Source of the DNA: a virus
Virus record (IMG/VR): IMGVR_UViG_3300017731_000019
Span: 1-31,421 of that record
Reading direction: 5' to 3' (one strand)
Length of the DNA: 31,421 bases
The translations under genes and the position numbers were made by a program. Position 1 is the first letter of the stretch. Each line of letters starts with the position of its first letter. The notes beneath the pieces were generated by a model that saw nothing but the letters and a program-made list of their open reading frames with translations, had not been told where the DNA came from and made no database searches. Of the stretch, positions 5,958 to 13,974 are shown in pieces.

Positions 5958-8362
5958 TGAATATATATACTAATACCAATAGTGCTTTCCCTAGTCAAGT
6001 AGTGAGTGATGCTGAAAAAGCAAGTATTGAATATGGGAGTCAAGTTGCTATGGCCATAGAATATGAATGGTTTAAGACAGGAAGAACTAATGGAAATAGG
6101 TATTTAACTAATTGGAATCAATTCCACCAATTAAGATTATATGCTCGTGGAGAACAAAGCATACAAAAATACAAAGATGAATTATCTATTAATGGTGATT
6201 TGTCTTATCTTAATTTAGATTGGCAACCAGTTCCTATATTATCTAAATTTGTAGATATAGTTGTAAACGGTATATCAGCTAAAACATATGATATTAAAGC
6301 TTATGCTCAAGATCCAGAGTCTATAAAGCAAAGAACTAAGTACGCTGCTAAAATACAAGAGGATATGCTTGCTAGAGAATATCTTAATTCTTTAAAGCAA
6401 TCTTTAGGTATAAATTTATACCAAAGCTCTTCACCTGAAATACTACCTGAAACTCCTGAAGAACTTGAACTTCACATGCAACTATCTTATAAGCAAAGTA
6501 TAGAGATAGCTGAAGAAGAAGCTATATCTTCTGTTATGGATCATAACAAATACGATTTAACAAAGCGAAGATTAAACATGGACTTAGCTGTTTGTGGTAT
6601 TGCAGCTTGTAAAACAAACTTTAATACAGCTGAGGGTATAACAGTAGATTATGTAGATCCAGCTTATATGGTTTATTCATATACTGAAGATCCTAATTTT
6701 GAAGATATATATTATGTAGGAGAAATAAAGTCTATTACAATTCCTGAACTTAAAAAAGAATTTCCTGATATATCTAATGAAGAATTAGAAAGAATACAGA
6801 AAATGCCTGGAAATAGAAATTATATTACAGGTTGGGGAGGTTATGATGAAAATACTGTTCAAATAATGTATTTTGATTATAAAACATATCATAACCAAGT
6901 ATTTAAAATAAAACAAACAGATCAAGGTTTAGAAAAAGCCTTAGAAAAAGATGATACTTTTAATCCTCCACAAAATGATGGTTTTGAAAAAGTAAGTAGA
7001 AGTATAGAGGTTTTATATAGTGGTGCTAAAGTGCTAGGAACTGATACTATGTTAAAGTGGGAACTTGCTGAAAACATGTCTAGACCTATGTCAGATACTA
7101 CAAAAGTAGAAATGAATTACGCGATATGCGCGCCACGTATGTATAAAGGTAGAATAGAATCACTTGTAAGTAAGTGTATTGGTTTTGCTGATATGATACA
7201 ATTAACCCACTTAAAACTACAACAAGTGTTAGCTAAAATGGTACCAGACGGTGTTTATTTAGACATGGACGGTCTTGCTGAAGTTGATTTAGGTAACGGA
7301 ACTAACTATAATCCAGCAGAAGCATTAAATATGTATTTCCAAACTGGTAGTATTGTTGGTAGATCTCTTACTCAAGATGGTGATATGAATCCTGGAAAAG
7401 TTCCTATTCAAGAATTAACAGCTAGTTCTGGCCAAGGTAAGATACAAAGTTTAATTTCTACATATCAATATTATTTACAAATGATAAGAGATGTGACGGG
7501 ATTAAATGAAGCGAGAGATGGTAGTACACCAGATAAACAAACATTAGTTGGTTTACAAAAAATGGCAGCTAACGCGTCTAACGTAGCTACTAGACACATC
7601 AAACAAGCTGGTTTATATATAACATTAAGGATAGCAGAAAATATTGCTTTAAAAATAGCAGACGCATTAGAATTTCCATTAACAGCTGAGTCTTTAGTTA
7701 ATAATATTTCTAATTACAATGTAAATACTTTGATTGAGGTTCAAAACCTTAATCTTCATGATTTTGGTATATATTTAGAATTAGAACCAGACGAGGAACA
7801 GCAAGCTCAATTAGAGCAAAATATTCAAATGGCTTTACAGCAAGGTGGGATTGATTTAGAAGATGCTATAGATTTAAGACAAATAAAAAACCTTAAATTA
7901 GCTAATCAGTTATTAAAAGTAAAACGTAAAGCTAAAGGTAAGCAAGATCAAGAAAACTCTATGGCTCAAGCTAGAGCTCAATCTGAAGCTCAAGCTGATG
8001 CAGCTGAAAAAATAGGTTTAGCAGAAGTTCAAAAACAAGAAGCTATTTCTGGATCTAAAGTTCAATATGAACAAGCAAGATCTCAGATGGAGATTCAACG
8101 TATGCAAACCGCTGCACAATTAGAACAAGAAAAAATGCAGGCTCAATTCCAGTATGATATGCAATTAAAGCAGATGGATATGCAGTCAATGCAAGATAAA
8201 GAACAAAGAATAGAAGATCGTAAAGATAAGCGTATAAAAATGGAAGGTACGCAACAAAGTCAGATGATAGATCAAAGAAAAAATGATTTAATGCCAATTG
8301 ATTTTGAAAAAGAAGGTGCAAATCCACAAGCTGATGGAATGCCGCAAGGACCAACAGCTTAA
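5957..8362 (+). CDS. Portal protein (801 aa)
   Basis: An 801-residue protein directly after the large terminase has the portal pattern. The N-terminal half has many Tyr/Trp and acidic residues (NWNQFHQLRLYARGEQ, then DWQPVPILSKFVD). The hallmark stem/clip segment YYLQMIRDVTGLNEARDG (505-522) is followed by a long helix (LVGLQKMAANASN). From about residue 669 to 775 the C-terminus becomes Gln/Ala/Met-rich and strongly coiled-coil. Portals form the dodecameric ring at the head vertex through which DNA enters. The Gln-rich tail may form the barrel inside the capsid, as in other podoviral portals; this is inferred. The gene starts in a TAATG overlap with the terminase stop. Confidence 0.88.
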   Translation: MNIYTNTNSAFPSQVVSDAEKASIEYGSQVAMAIEYEWFKTGRTNGNRYLTNWNQFHQLRLYARGEQSIQKYKDELSINGDLSYLNLDWQPVPILSKFVDIVVNGISAKTYDIKAYAQDPESIKQRTKYAAKIQEDMLAREYLNSLKQSLGINLYQSSSPEILPETPEELELHMQLSYKQSIEIAEEEAISSVMDHNKYDLTKRRLNMDLAVCGIAACKTNFNTAEGITVDYVDPAYMVYSYTEDPNFEDIYYVGEIKSITIPELKKEFPDISNEELERIQKMPGNRNYITGWGGYDENTVQIMYFDYKTYHNQVFKIKQTDQGLEKALEKDDTFNPPQNDGFEKVSRSIEVLYSGAKVLGTDTMLKWELAENMSRPMSDTTKVEMNYAICAPRMYKGRIESLVSKCIGFADMIQLTHLKLQQVLAKMVPDGVYLDMDGLAEVDLGNGTNYNPAEALNMYFQTGSIVGRSLTQDGDMNPGKVPIQELTASSGQGKIQSLISTYQYYLQMIRDVTGLNEARDGSTPDKQTLVGLQKMAANASNVATRHIKQAGLYITLRIAENIALKIADALEFPLTAESLVNNISNYNVNTLIEVQNLNLHDFGIYLELEPDEEQQAQLEQNIQMALQQGGIDLEDAIDLRQIKNLKLANQLLKVKRKAKGKQDQENSMAQARAQSEAQADAAEKIGLAEVQKQEAISGSKVQYEQARSQMEIQRMQTAAQLEQEKMQAQFQYDMQLKQMDMQSMQDKEQRIEDRKDKRIKMEGTQQSQMIDQRKNDLMPIDFEKEGANPQADGMPQGPTA

Positions 8363-8395
8363 TTATTAATTATTTAATTATATTATATTATGTCA
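8362..8395 (+). repeat. 34-base AT-only leader repeat, copy 1 (before scaffold gene)
   Basis: The leader ending in TTAATTATATTATATTATG is repeated at 11121-11154 with one mismatch in 34 bases, and both copies run through the ATG into GTCA. No ribosome-binding purine tract is present. It may be a late promoter, an mRNA processing site or a translation enhancer; the sequence alone does not decide. Confidence 0.7.
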
Positions 8396-9604
8396 GAATT
8401 AAAAACAAATGAACCTGTTAAACAGGAAGGTGACTTTAAAATAAAGTCTAAGCCTAAAAAACCTAAACAATTAGGTAATAGTGAACAGGAAGTAAAGAAA
8501 GTAAATTTAAAAGAACCGTTAGTAGAAATACCTAACGATGTTACCAAGGTTACAATACCTAAGGAAGCACTTAAAGAAGAAAACAATGCCATTCAAATCG
8601 GAGAAACAAAGGAAGTACCTGTGGAAAAACCATCCGGAGATAGCGCAGAGGTGGGAGAACCTATACAAGAGTCCAACGAGACTACTGAAGGGTTTTCTCC
8701 AATCAAAGAAGTAACGGAAGAAGTTAAAAAAGTAGAAGCAGAAATAAAAGAAGCTATTAGAGATGAAAAAGTATTAGGTAAACAATTACCTGAGAATATC
8801 GAAAAACTAGTTAATTTTATGGAAGAAACTGGTGGGACAATAGAAGATTACACTAGATTAAATGCTGATTATACTACTGTAGATGATACTACTTTATTAA
8901 AAGAATATTATAAGCAGACTAAACCACATTTAGATGCTGAAGAAATAGACTTTATCATGGAAGATAAATTCGATTTCGATACAGAAATTGACGAAGAGCG
9001 TGACGTCAAAAAGAAAAAACTCGCTAAAAAAGAGGAGATTGCAAAAGCTAAAAGCTTTTTAGAAGAAACTAAGAATAAATATTACGACGAAATCAAGTTG
9101 AGAACCGGCGTAACTCAGGATCAACAAAAAGCTATGGACTTTTTCAATCGATACAATAAGCAGCAAGAAATAGCTGAGCAACAACATCAAACATTCCAGG
9201 AAAATACAAAACAACTTTTCAATGAAAATTTCGAAGGTTTCGATATATCGGTGGGAGATAAAAAATATAAGTACAATATAAAGGATGTAGATAAAGTTGC
9301 TGAAAACCAATCAAACATTAACAATTTAGTTAAGAAGTTCTTAGACAATGAAGGTAATGTTACTGATGCGGCTGGTTATCACAAAGCAATTTATGCGGCT
9401 GAAAATGTAGATAGAATCGCGTCTCATTTTTATGAGCAAGGAAAAGCAGATGCAGTTAAAGACGTGGTGAATAAATCTAAAAATTTATCACCTATAAAAG
9501 CTAGAACCCAACAAGGTGAAGTTTTTGTAAATGGCTTTAAAGTTAAATCTGTTTCTGGAGCTGATTCTTCTAAATTAAAAATCAAAAGAAGAAAATTTAA
9601 CTAA
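8390..9604 (+). CDS. Scaffold-like head assembly protein (404 aa)
   Basis: This 404-residue protein lies between portal and major capsid genes, the usual scaffold position. It is highly charged. The first 110 residues are Lys/Glu/Pro-rich and look disordered. A helical, strongly acidic middle follows (LDAEEIDFIMEDKFDFD, then Lys/Glu runs near residues 200-225), with a further coiled-coil-prone stretch (FNRYNKQQEIAEQQHQTFQE). The last 20 residues are basic (SSKLKIKRRKFN), like the capsid-binding tail of many scaffolds. There is no protease motif. The call rests on position and composition. Confidence 0.72.
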   Translation: MSELKTNEPVKQEGDFKIKSKPKKPKQLGNSEQEVKKVNLKEPLVEIPNDVTKVTIPKEALKEENNAIQIGETKEVPVEKPSGDSAEVGEPIQESNETTEGFSPIKEVTEEVKKVEAEIKEAIRDEKVLGKQLPENIEKLVNFMEETGGTIEDYTRLNADYTTVDDTTLLKEYYKQTKPHLDAEEIDFIMEDKFDFDTEIDEERDVKKKKLAKKEEIAKAKSFLEETKNKYYDEIKLRTGVTQDQQKAMDFFNRYNKQQEIAEQQHQTFQENTKQLFNENFEGFDISVGDKKYKYNIKDVDKVAENQSNINNLVKKFLDNEGNVTDAAGYHKAIYAAENVDRIASHFYEQGKADAVKDVVNKSKNLSPIKARTQQGEVFVNGFKVKSVSGADSSKLKIKRRKFN

Positions 9605-9620
9605 TTAAAAATTTAAAATT

Positions 9621-11075
9621 ATGAGTTTATCTCCACAATTTGGTAGTATTATTCCAAGTCCGATTCAAACTCCATCACCTTCAGCTTATTTAGCTTTTAA
9701 CGGTGGAGCGAATGACTTTGCGCAACAATATTTACCAGAAATTTACGAACAAGAAGTAGAGCGTTATGGAAACAGAACGTTATCTGGCTTTTTGAGAATG
9801 GTTGGGGCAGAAATGCCAATGACCTCAGATCAAGTAATCTGGTCTGAACAAAATAGATTACATATATCCTATGACAACTGTAGCGTAGCTGCAGGAGGAG
9901 GAGCTGGTGCTGGTTTAGCATCTGTTGTTACAATTCCAGTTGGTGCAGGTGTAACTAACGTTATATCTATTAACGATACTGTTGTACTTTTAGACCCTAA
10001 CGGTCAAGAAGCTAAAGGTATTGTTACAGCAAGAGCTGCTGGTAACGTAACAGTTCAACCATTTGCTAACGCAACATTTGATGCACAGGGAATTAGTATT
10101 GCTGCTGCAACAATTAAAATGTTTGTTTATGGTTCTGACTACACTAAAGGAACTAGCTTAGCTGCTGGTGGTGTAGGTAATTCAAACGCTAGAATAAGCG
10201 TTGACCCTTCATTCACACAGTTTTCTAACTCACCAGTGATCATAAGAGATCAGTACGTTGTTACTGGATCTGATATGGCACAGATTGGTTGGGTTGAAGT
10301 TGCTACTGAAGATGGTGCTTCTGGATACCTTTGGTATTTAAAAGCTGAATCTGAAACTAGATTAAGATTCGAAGATTACTTAGAAATGGCAATGGTAGAA
10401 GGTGAATTAAACGCTAACGTTAATGGTGCTGCAGGAAGTTATGCTACTGCTGTTTTACCAGGTACGCAAGGTTTATTTGCTGCTATTAGAGCTAGAGGTA
10501 ATGTAAACGTTGGTTTTACAGCGGCTGCAGGACTTGATGAGTTTGATGCTATTCTTAAAAACCTAGATACTCAAGGAGCTATTGAAGAAAACATGTTATT
10601 CTTACAGAGACAAACATCTCTTGATTTTGATGATATGTTAGCTTCTATCTCTGGTGGTTTCGCTGGTGGTACTGCTTTCGGTTTATTCGAAAATTCAGAA
10701 GAAATGGCACTTAACTTAGGTTTCTCTGGTTTTAGAAGAGGTTCTTATGACTTCTATAAAACTGATTGGAAATACTTAAACGACGCTTCTACAAGAGGTG
10801 CTATCGTTGGTGTTAATTCAATTGAAGGTGTATTAGTTCCTGCTGGAACAAGCACAGTTTATGATCAAATCTTAGGTACTAACATTAGAAGACCTTTCTT
10901 ACATGTAAGATATAGAGCTTCTCAAGGTGACGACAGAAGAATGAAATCATGGTTAACTGGTGCTGCTGGTGGTGCATTTACTTCAACTCTTGATGCTATG
11001 GAAGTTAACTTCCTATCTGAAAGATGTTTAGTAACTCAAGCTGCTAACAACTTCGTTTTATTCCAAGGATTATAG
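9621..11075 (+). CDS. Major capsid protein (484 aa)
   Basis: This 484-residue protein follows the scaffold-like gene and precedes a strong hairpin, the classic place for the major capsid gene. Composition fits an abundant shell protein: Gly/Ala-rich, balanced charge and a single Trp-poor body. An N-terminal arm (residues 1-35) is followed by EIYEQEVERYGNRTLSGFLR and MPMTSDQVIWSEQNR, the segment type seen at the start of HK97-fold phage capsids. A region around 80-180 is beta-rich and may be an inserted domain (AAGGGAGAGLASVVTIPVGA). The HK97 fold itself is inferred from role. The codons for Gly, Ala and Asn look more uniform than in neighbours (many GGT, GCT and AAC), consistent with high expression. 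Confidence 0.85.
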   Translation: MSLSPQFGSIIPSPIQTPSPSAYLAFNGGANDFAQQYLPEIYEQEVERYGNRTLSGFLRMVGAEMPMTSDQVIWSEQNRLHISYDNCSVAAGGGAGAGLASVVTIPVGAGVTNVISINDTVVLLDPNGQEAKGIVTARAAGNVTVQPFANATFDAQGISIAAATIKMFVYGSDYTKGTSLAAGGVGNSNARISVDPSFTQFSNSPVIIRDQYVVTGSDMAQIGWVEVATEDGASGYLWYLKAESETRLRFEDYLEMAMVEGELNANVNGAAGSYATAVLPGTQGLFAAIRARGNVNVGFTAAAGLDEFDAILKNLDTQGAIEENMLFLQRQTSLDFDDMLASISGGFAGGTAFGLFENSEEMALNLGFSGFRRGSYDFYKTDWKYLNDASTRGAIVGVNSIEGVLVPAGTSTVYDQILGTNIRRPFLHVRYRASQGDDRRMKSWLTGAAGGAFTSTLDAMEVNFLSERCLVTQAANNFVLFQGL

Positions 11076-11088
11076 TAATCCAAATTTA

Positions 11089-11123
11089 AATAATTATCCC
11101 CGTCTTCGGGCGGGGTAATTATT
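11089..11123 (+). terminator. UUCG-tetraloop hairpin after major capsid gene
   Basis: An inverted repeat 13 bases after the capsid stop forms a stem of 15 pairs with one bulged T (11097), one G-U pair (11103/11110) and a C(UUCG)G tetraloop at 11104-11109. The stable loop strongly suggests a functional RNA hairpin. There is no clear downstream U-run (ATTATTAACTATTT follows), so it may act as a partial terminator or as a 3'-end stabiliser that raises capsid mRNA. Confidence 0.8.
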
Positions 11124-11154
11124 ATTAACTATTTAATTATATTATATTATGTCA
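11121..11154 (+). repeat. 34-base AT-only leader repeat, copy 2
   Basis: This is the second copy of the leader at 8362-8395, identical in 33 of 34 positions and also ending in ATGTCA. It begins just as the UUCG hairpin ends, so a transcript that stops at the hairpin could be followed by a new start or processing site here. Confidence 0.7.
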
Positions 11155-11931
11155 AAAAATGAAAAAAAAGTAGAGGTTAAAAAACCTCAAGGCCCAAAAT
11201 GGGAAGTAAGAGATAGAGTTTATTATTTAAAAGGAGATAAGTCTCCTTTAACTTTAACAATACCAGGTAAGCATTCAAAAAAGCATGCGTTACTCTGGTT
11301 TGACGAGACTACAGGAAAACAAAGAGAAATAAGATATGCAACCAATCAAGATTCACCATTAGTCGATGAGCAAAAAGGTGAAGCAACGATGGGTCATATA
11401 ATTTTTAGAGACGGTTTTTTAAAAGTTCCTAAACATAAACAGAATTTACAAAAACTACTTTCACTATATCACCCTTTAAAAAATAAAACATATGAAGAGT
11501 ATAGTGCTGTAGCAGAAGCTAAAGATGAACTATATGATTTAGAAATGGAAATAGAAGCATTAAATGCAGCTAGAAACATAGACATAGATCATGCTGAAGC
11601 TATATTAAGAGTTGAAAAAGGTTCTGAAGTAAATAATATGAGCTCTAAAGAAATTAAAAGAGATTTATTATTGTTTGCGAAAAATAACTCAAAGTTATTT
11701 ATTGCATTAGCTAATGATGAGAATGTGCAGTTGAGAAATTTTGCTATTAAAGCTAGGGAACTAGGTATAATAAAGCTATCTCAAGATCAAAGAACGTTCT
11801 CTTGGGGATCAAATGACAGGAAATTAATGAATGTTCCTTTTGATGAAAACCCTTATTCAGCTTTTGCTGCTTTCTTGAAAACAGATGAGGGAGTAGAAAT
11901 TTATAAATCTATAGATAAAAAGCTCAATTAA
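11149..11931 (+). CDS. Conserved-type head/virion region protein, function unknown (260 aa)
   Basis: The 260-residue product starts with a charged Lys-rich arm, then a beta-rich N-terminal domain (WEVRDRVYYLKGDKSPLTLT). A helical middle follows (YEEYSAVAEAKDELYDLEME), then a helical C-terminal region ending in FAAFLKTDEGVEIYKSIDKK. There is no catalytic motif, membrane segment or signal peptide. It is the only gene between two strong hairpins, with its own copy of the repeated AT leader, so its dosage may be controlled separately from capsid and tail genes. Position after the capsid gene suggests a head completion or assembly role. I do not recognise a named family. Confidence 0.75.
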   Translation: MSKNEKKVEVKKPQGPKWEVRDRVYYLKGDKSPLTLTIPGKHSKKHALLWFDETTGKQREIRYATNQDSPLVDEQKGEATMGHIIFRDGFLKVPKHKQNLQKLLSLYHPLKNKTYEEYSAVAEAKDELYDLEMEIEALNAARNIDIDHAEAILRVEKGSEVNNMSSKEIKRDLLLFAKNNSKLFIALANDENVQLRNFAIKARELGIIKLSQDQRTFSWGSNDRKLMNVPFDENPYSAFAAFLKTDEGVEIYKSIDKKLN

Positions 11932-11940
11932 CAAGTGATA

Positions 11941-11977
11941 ATAATAGAGGGGTGACACTTTGTCACCTCTGTATTAT
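11941..11977 (+). terminator. Strong hairpin before connector gene
   Basis: A 10-pair stem (11948-11957 with 11961-11970, one G-U pair, CTT loop) is extended by six A-T pairs after a single G/G mismatch (11941-11946 with 11972-11977). It lies between the stop at 11931 and the ATG at 11993. An A-run, not a T-run, follows on the + strand; reading the other way, a T-run precedes the stem. It may be an intrinsic terminator of low efficiency or an mRNA-stability or processing hairpin. Confidence 0.7.
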
Positions 11978-11992
11978 AATAAAAAAAATATA

Positions 11993-12742
11993 ATGGCAGT
12001 AAATATAAATACAGTATACACAACAGTCTTGTACATATTAAACAAAGAACAAAGAGGATATGTTACTCCATCAGAGTTTAATAGTATTTCTGCTCAAGTA
12101 CAAAACGAAATATTTCAAGCTTATTTTCCAGACGGAAATCAAGTTAATAGATACAATCAAAACAATCAACAGAATGACACAGAGTTCTTTAACATGTTTA
12201 AAGACACTGCTTATAAGTTATATCCATTTGAACAAGATATAGCTTTTACTTATGTCGGTGGTAATACAGCTTGGCAAAACAACACCGCAAACGTTATCTA
12301 CAAATTAGGTCAAATAATGTCTACATACAATACAACAAACGTAAACAATCCAGTACGTAATTCAATAACTCAATTAACTAGTAAAAAAGATTTTGAATTA
12401 ATTACAAGATCTAATTTAACTAGTCCTACCAATCAATATCCTATATGTTACACTACTAATAATGCTGGTTCATTAATAATAAGAGTATCTCCTAATCCAG
12501 ATGTTTTAAGTATAAATTGCTTAACTGTTCCTACAGCTCCTATTTGGGGTTTTACTACTGGTAATTTAGGTCAATATATATACAATGCTGGTACTTCTAC
12601 GGATTTTGAATTAGATATTTCAGAACAAACTAATATTATAACACAAGTCTTAAAATATTGTGGTATAATAATAAACGATCCTACAATAATACAAACTGCG
12701 GAACAAGAAGCAATGTCAGTTTCACAAAATGAAAAATCATAA
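11993..12742 (+). CDS. Head-tail connector/adaptor-type structural protein (249 aa)
   Basis: The ATG at 11993 gives 249 residues beginning MAVNINTVYTTVLYILNKEQ. An in-frame TTG further upstream falls inside a hairpin and is unlikely as a start. The N-terminal segment (NKEQRGYVTPSEFNSISAQV then QNEIFQAYF) resembles proteins encoded just after the capsid gene in marine short-tailed phages. The body is Asn/Thr-rich and beta-like. The C-terminal part (ISEQTNIITQVLKYCGIIIN) is helical and ends in a Gln/Glu-rich tail, as in proteins that bind the portal ring. It overlaps the next gene by TAATG. The connector role is inferred from position and style. Confidence 0.65.
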   Translation: MAVNINTVYTTVLYILNKEQRGYVTPSEFNSISAQVQNEIFQAYFPDGNQVNRYNQNNQQNDTEFFNMFKDTAYKLYPFEQDIAFTYVGGNTAWQNNTANVIYKLGQIMSTYNTTNVNNPVRNSITQLTSKKDFELITRSNLTSPTNQYPICYTTNNAGSLIIRVSPNPDVLSINCLTVPTAPIWGFTTGNLGQYIYNAGTSTDFELDISEQTNIITQVLKYCGIIINDPTIIQTAEQEAMSVSQNEKS

Positions 12743-13968
12743 TGGCGCAAATAACAGAAACTAACCAACAATATTATCAAGGCTCACAAGGCTTTAGAGG
12801 AACAGGAGGTGCACTAACTATAACAACTACGTTTAATACTGATCTTTTGTATGGTAGTTGGAATCCAGCAGTAGCTGAATATGCTTTAAATAATTTTAAA
12901 ATATATACTAGTACTACAGGTTTTCCAGGTAGTTGGACTGAGTATGTGTTACAATATTCTGTAACTGGAAACGCTATAACATTTGCTGCTAACCCTGCTA
13001 ATAATTTATATATAGTTGTACAATTAAAAATATTAACTGGTGGTCAGTATGCTAATACTCCAGCAGAAGAAGCCGTAGGAGATGCAGTAGAAGAAAACTA
13101 TGGGAGCTATCAATATATAAAACTAGGAGATATAATAGATAATTATATGGTTGGTTATGTAGGTGATGGAAAAATACTTCAAACTGCTAAAAAATCAGAT
13201 GTATTATTTTTTGCTAAACGATCTTTACAAGAATTTAGTTATGATACTTTAAAAAGTATTAAATCTCAAGAATTAACTGTACCAGATAATTTATCTTTAA
13301 TTATGCCACAAGATTATGTTAATTATGTGGCATTGTCTTGGATAGATCATTATGGGGTAAAAAGACCTTTATATCCTAACAATAATTTAACTATAAACCC
13401 TTACACTAAATTATTACAAGATGAATCAGGAATACCAACTCAAGATAATTTTGGTGAAGATTTAGAAGGAACGTCAATAACTGTAGAAAGATGGCAAGAT
13501 ACTAACCCTAATAGATTATTAAATGAAGAAGCTTTATATCTTCAAGATGAATGGGCTTATGGATGGTACTCTAATGATTTTGGTTCCGGACCATGGAATT
13601 GGGGAAGATTATATGGAATAGATCCTCAATATTCTAACACTAATGGATGGTTTGGGATAAATGAAAGAGAAGGTAAGTTTACTTTTTCTAGTAACTTAAG
13701 AGATAGATTAATTGTGTTAGAGTATATATCTGATGGACTTGCTTATGATTTAGATACTAGAGTACCTAAAATGGCTGAAGAAGCAATGTATATGAGTATA
13801 TCATATAATTTATTAGCTGGTAGAGCAGGTGTTCCTGAAGGTCTAGTAGCAAGATTTAAAAAAGATAGAAGAGCAGCGTTGAGAAATGCTAAGATAAGAT
13901 TATCAAATATTAAACTTGAAGAAATAGTTCAAGTAATGAGGGGTCAATCTAAATGGATTAAACACTAA
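12742..13968 (+). CDS. Tail adaptor-like structural protein (408 aa)
   Basis: The 408-residue product has a Thr/Gly/Tyr-rich beta N-terminal part (about 1-125). Its central segment (DVLFFAKRSLQEFSYDTLKS, then LTVPDNLSLIMPQDYVNYV) is characteristic of tail-tube or adaptor proteins next to the nozzle gene in related podovirus-like genomes. The C-terminal 70 residues are basic and helical (ARFKKDRRAALRNAKIRLSN), suitable for docking to the portal. By gene order it corresponds best to the T7 gp11 position. It starts in a TAATG overlap with the preceding gene and ends 6 bases before the next. Assignment is by position and family style; I see no enzyme motif. Confidence 0.65.
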   Translation: MAQITETNQQYYQGSQGFRGTGGALTITTTFNTDLLYGSWNPAVAEYALNNFKIYTSTTGFPGSWTEYVLQYSVTGNAITFAANPANNLYIVVQLKILTGGQYANTPAEEAVGDAVEENYGSYQYIKLGDIIDNYMVGYVGDGKILQTAKKSDVLFFAKRSLQEFSYDTLKSIKSQELTVPDNLSLIMPQDYVNYVALSWIDHYGVKRPLYPNNNLTINPYTKLLQDESGIPTQDNFGEDLEGTSITVERWQDTNPNRLLNEEALYLQDEWAYGWYSNDFGSGPWNWGRLYGIDPQYSNTNGWFGINEREGKFTFSSNLRDRLIVLEYISDGLAYDLDTRVPKMAEEAMYMSISYNLLAGRAGVPEGLVARFKKDRRAALRNAKIRLSNIKLEEIVQVMRGQSKWIKH

Positions 13969-13974
13969 AATTTA

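Noticed and set aside
3747-11075. Assignment to the crAss-like phages, from terminase, portal and capsid lengths
   Set aside because: Lengths alone are compatible, but no specific crAss-like signature could be confirmed by eye, and the gene order and tail content look more like T7-type marine phages.
11960-11992. Possible TTG start adding 11 residues to the connector-type protein
   Set aside because: The TTG lies inside a strong hairpin, and the extra residues are hairpin-derived. The ATG at 11993 has an A-rich leader and a normal N-terminus.
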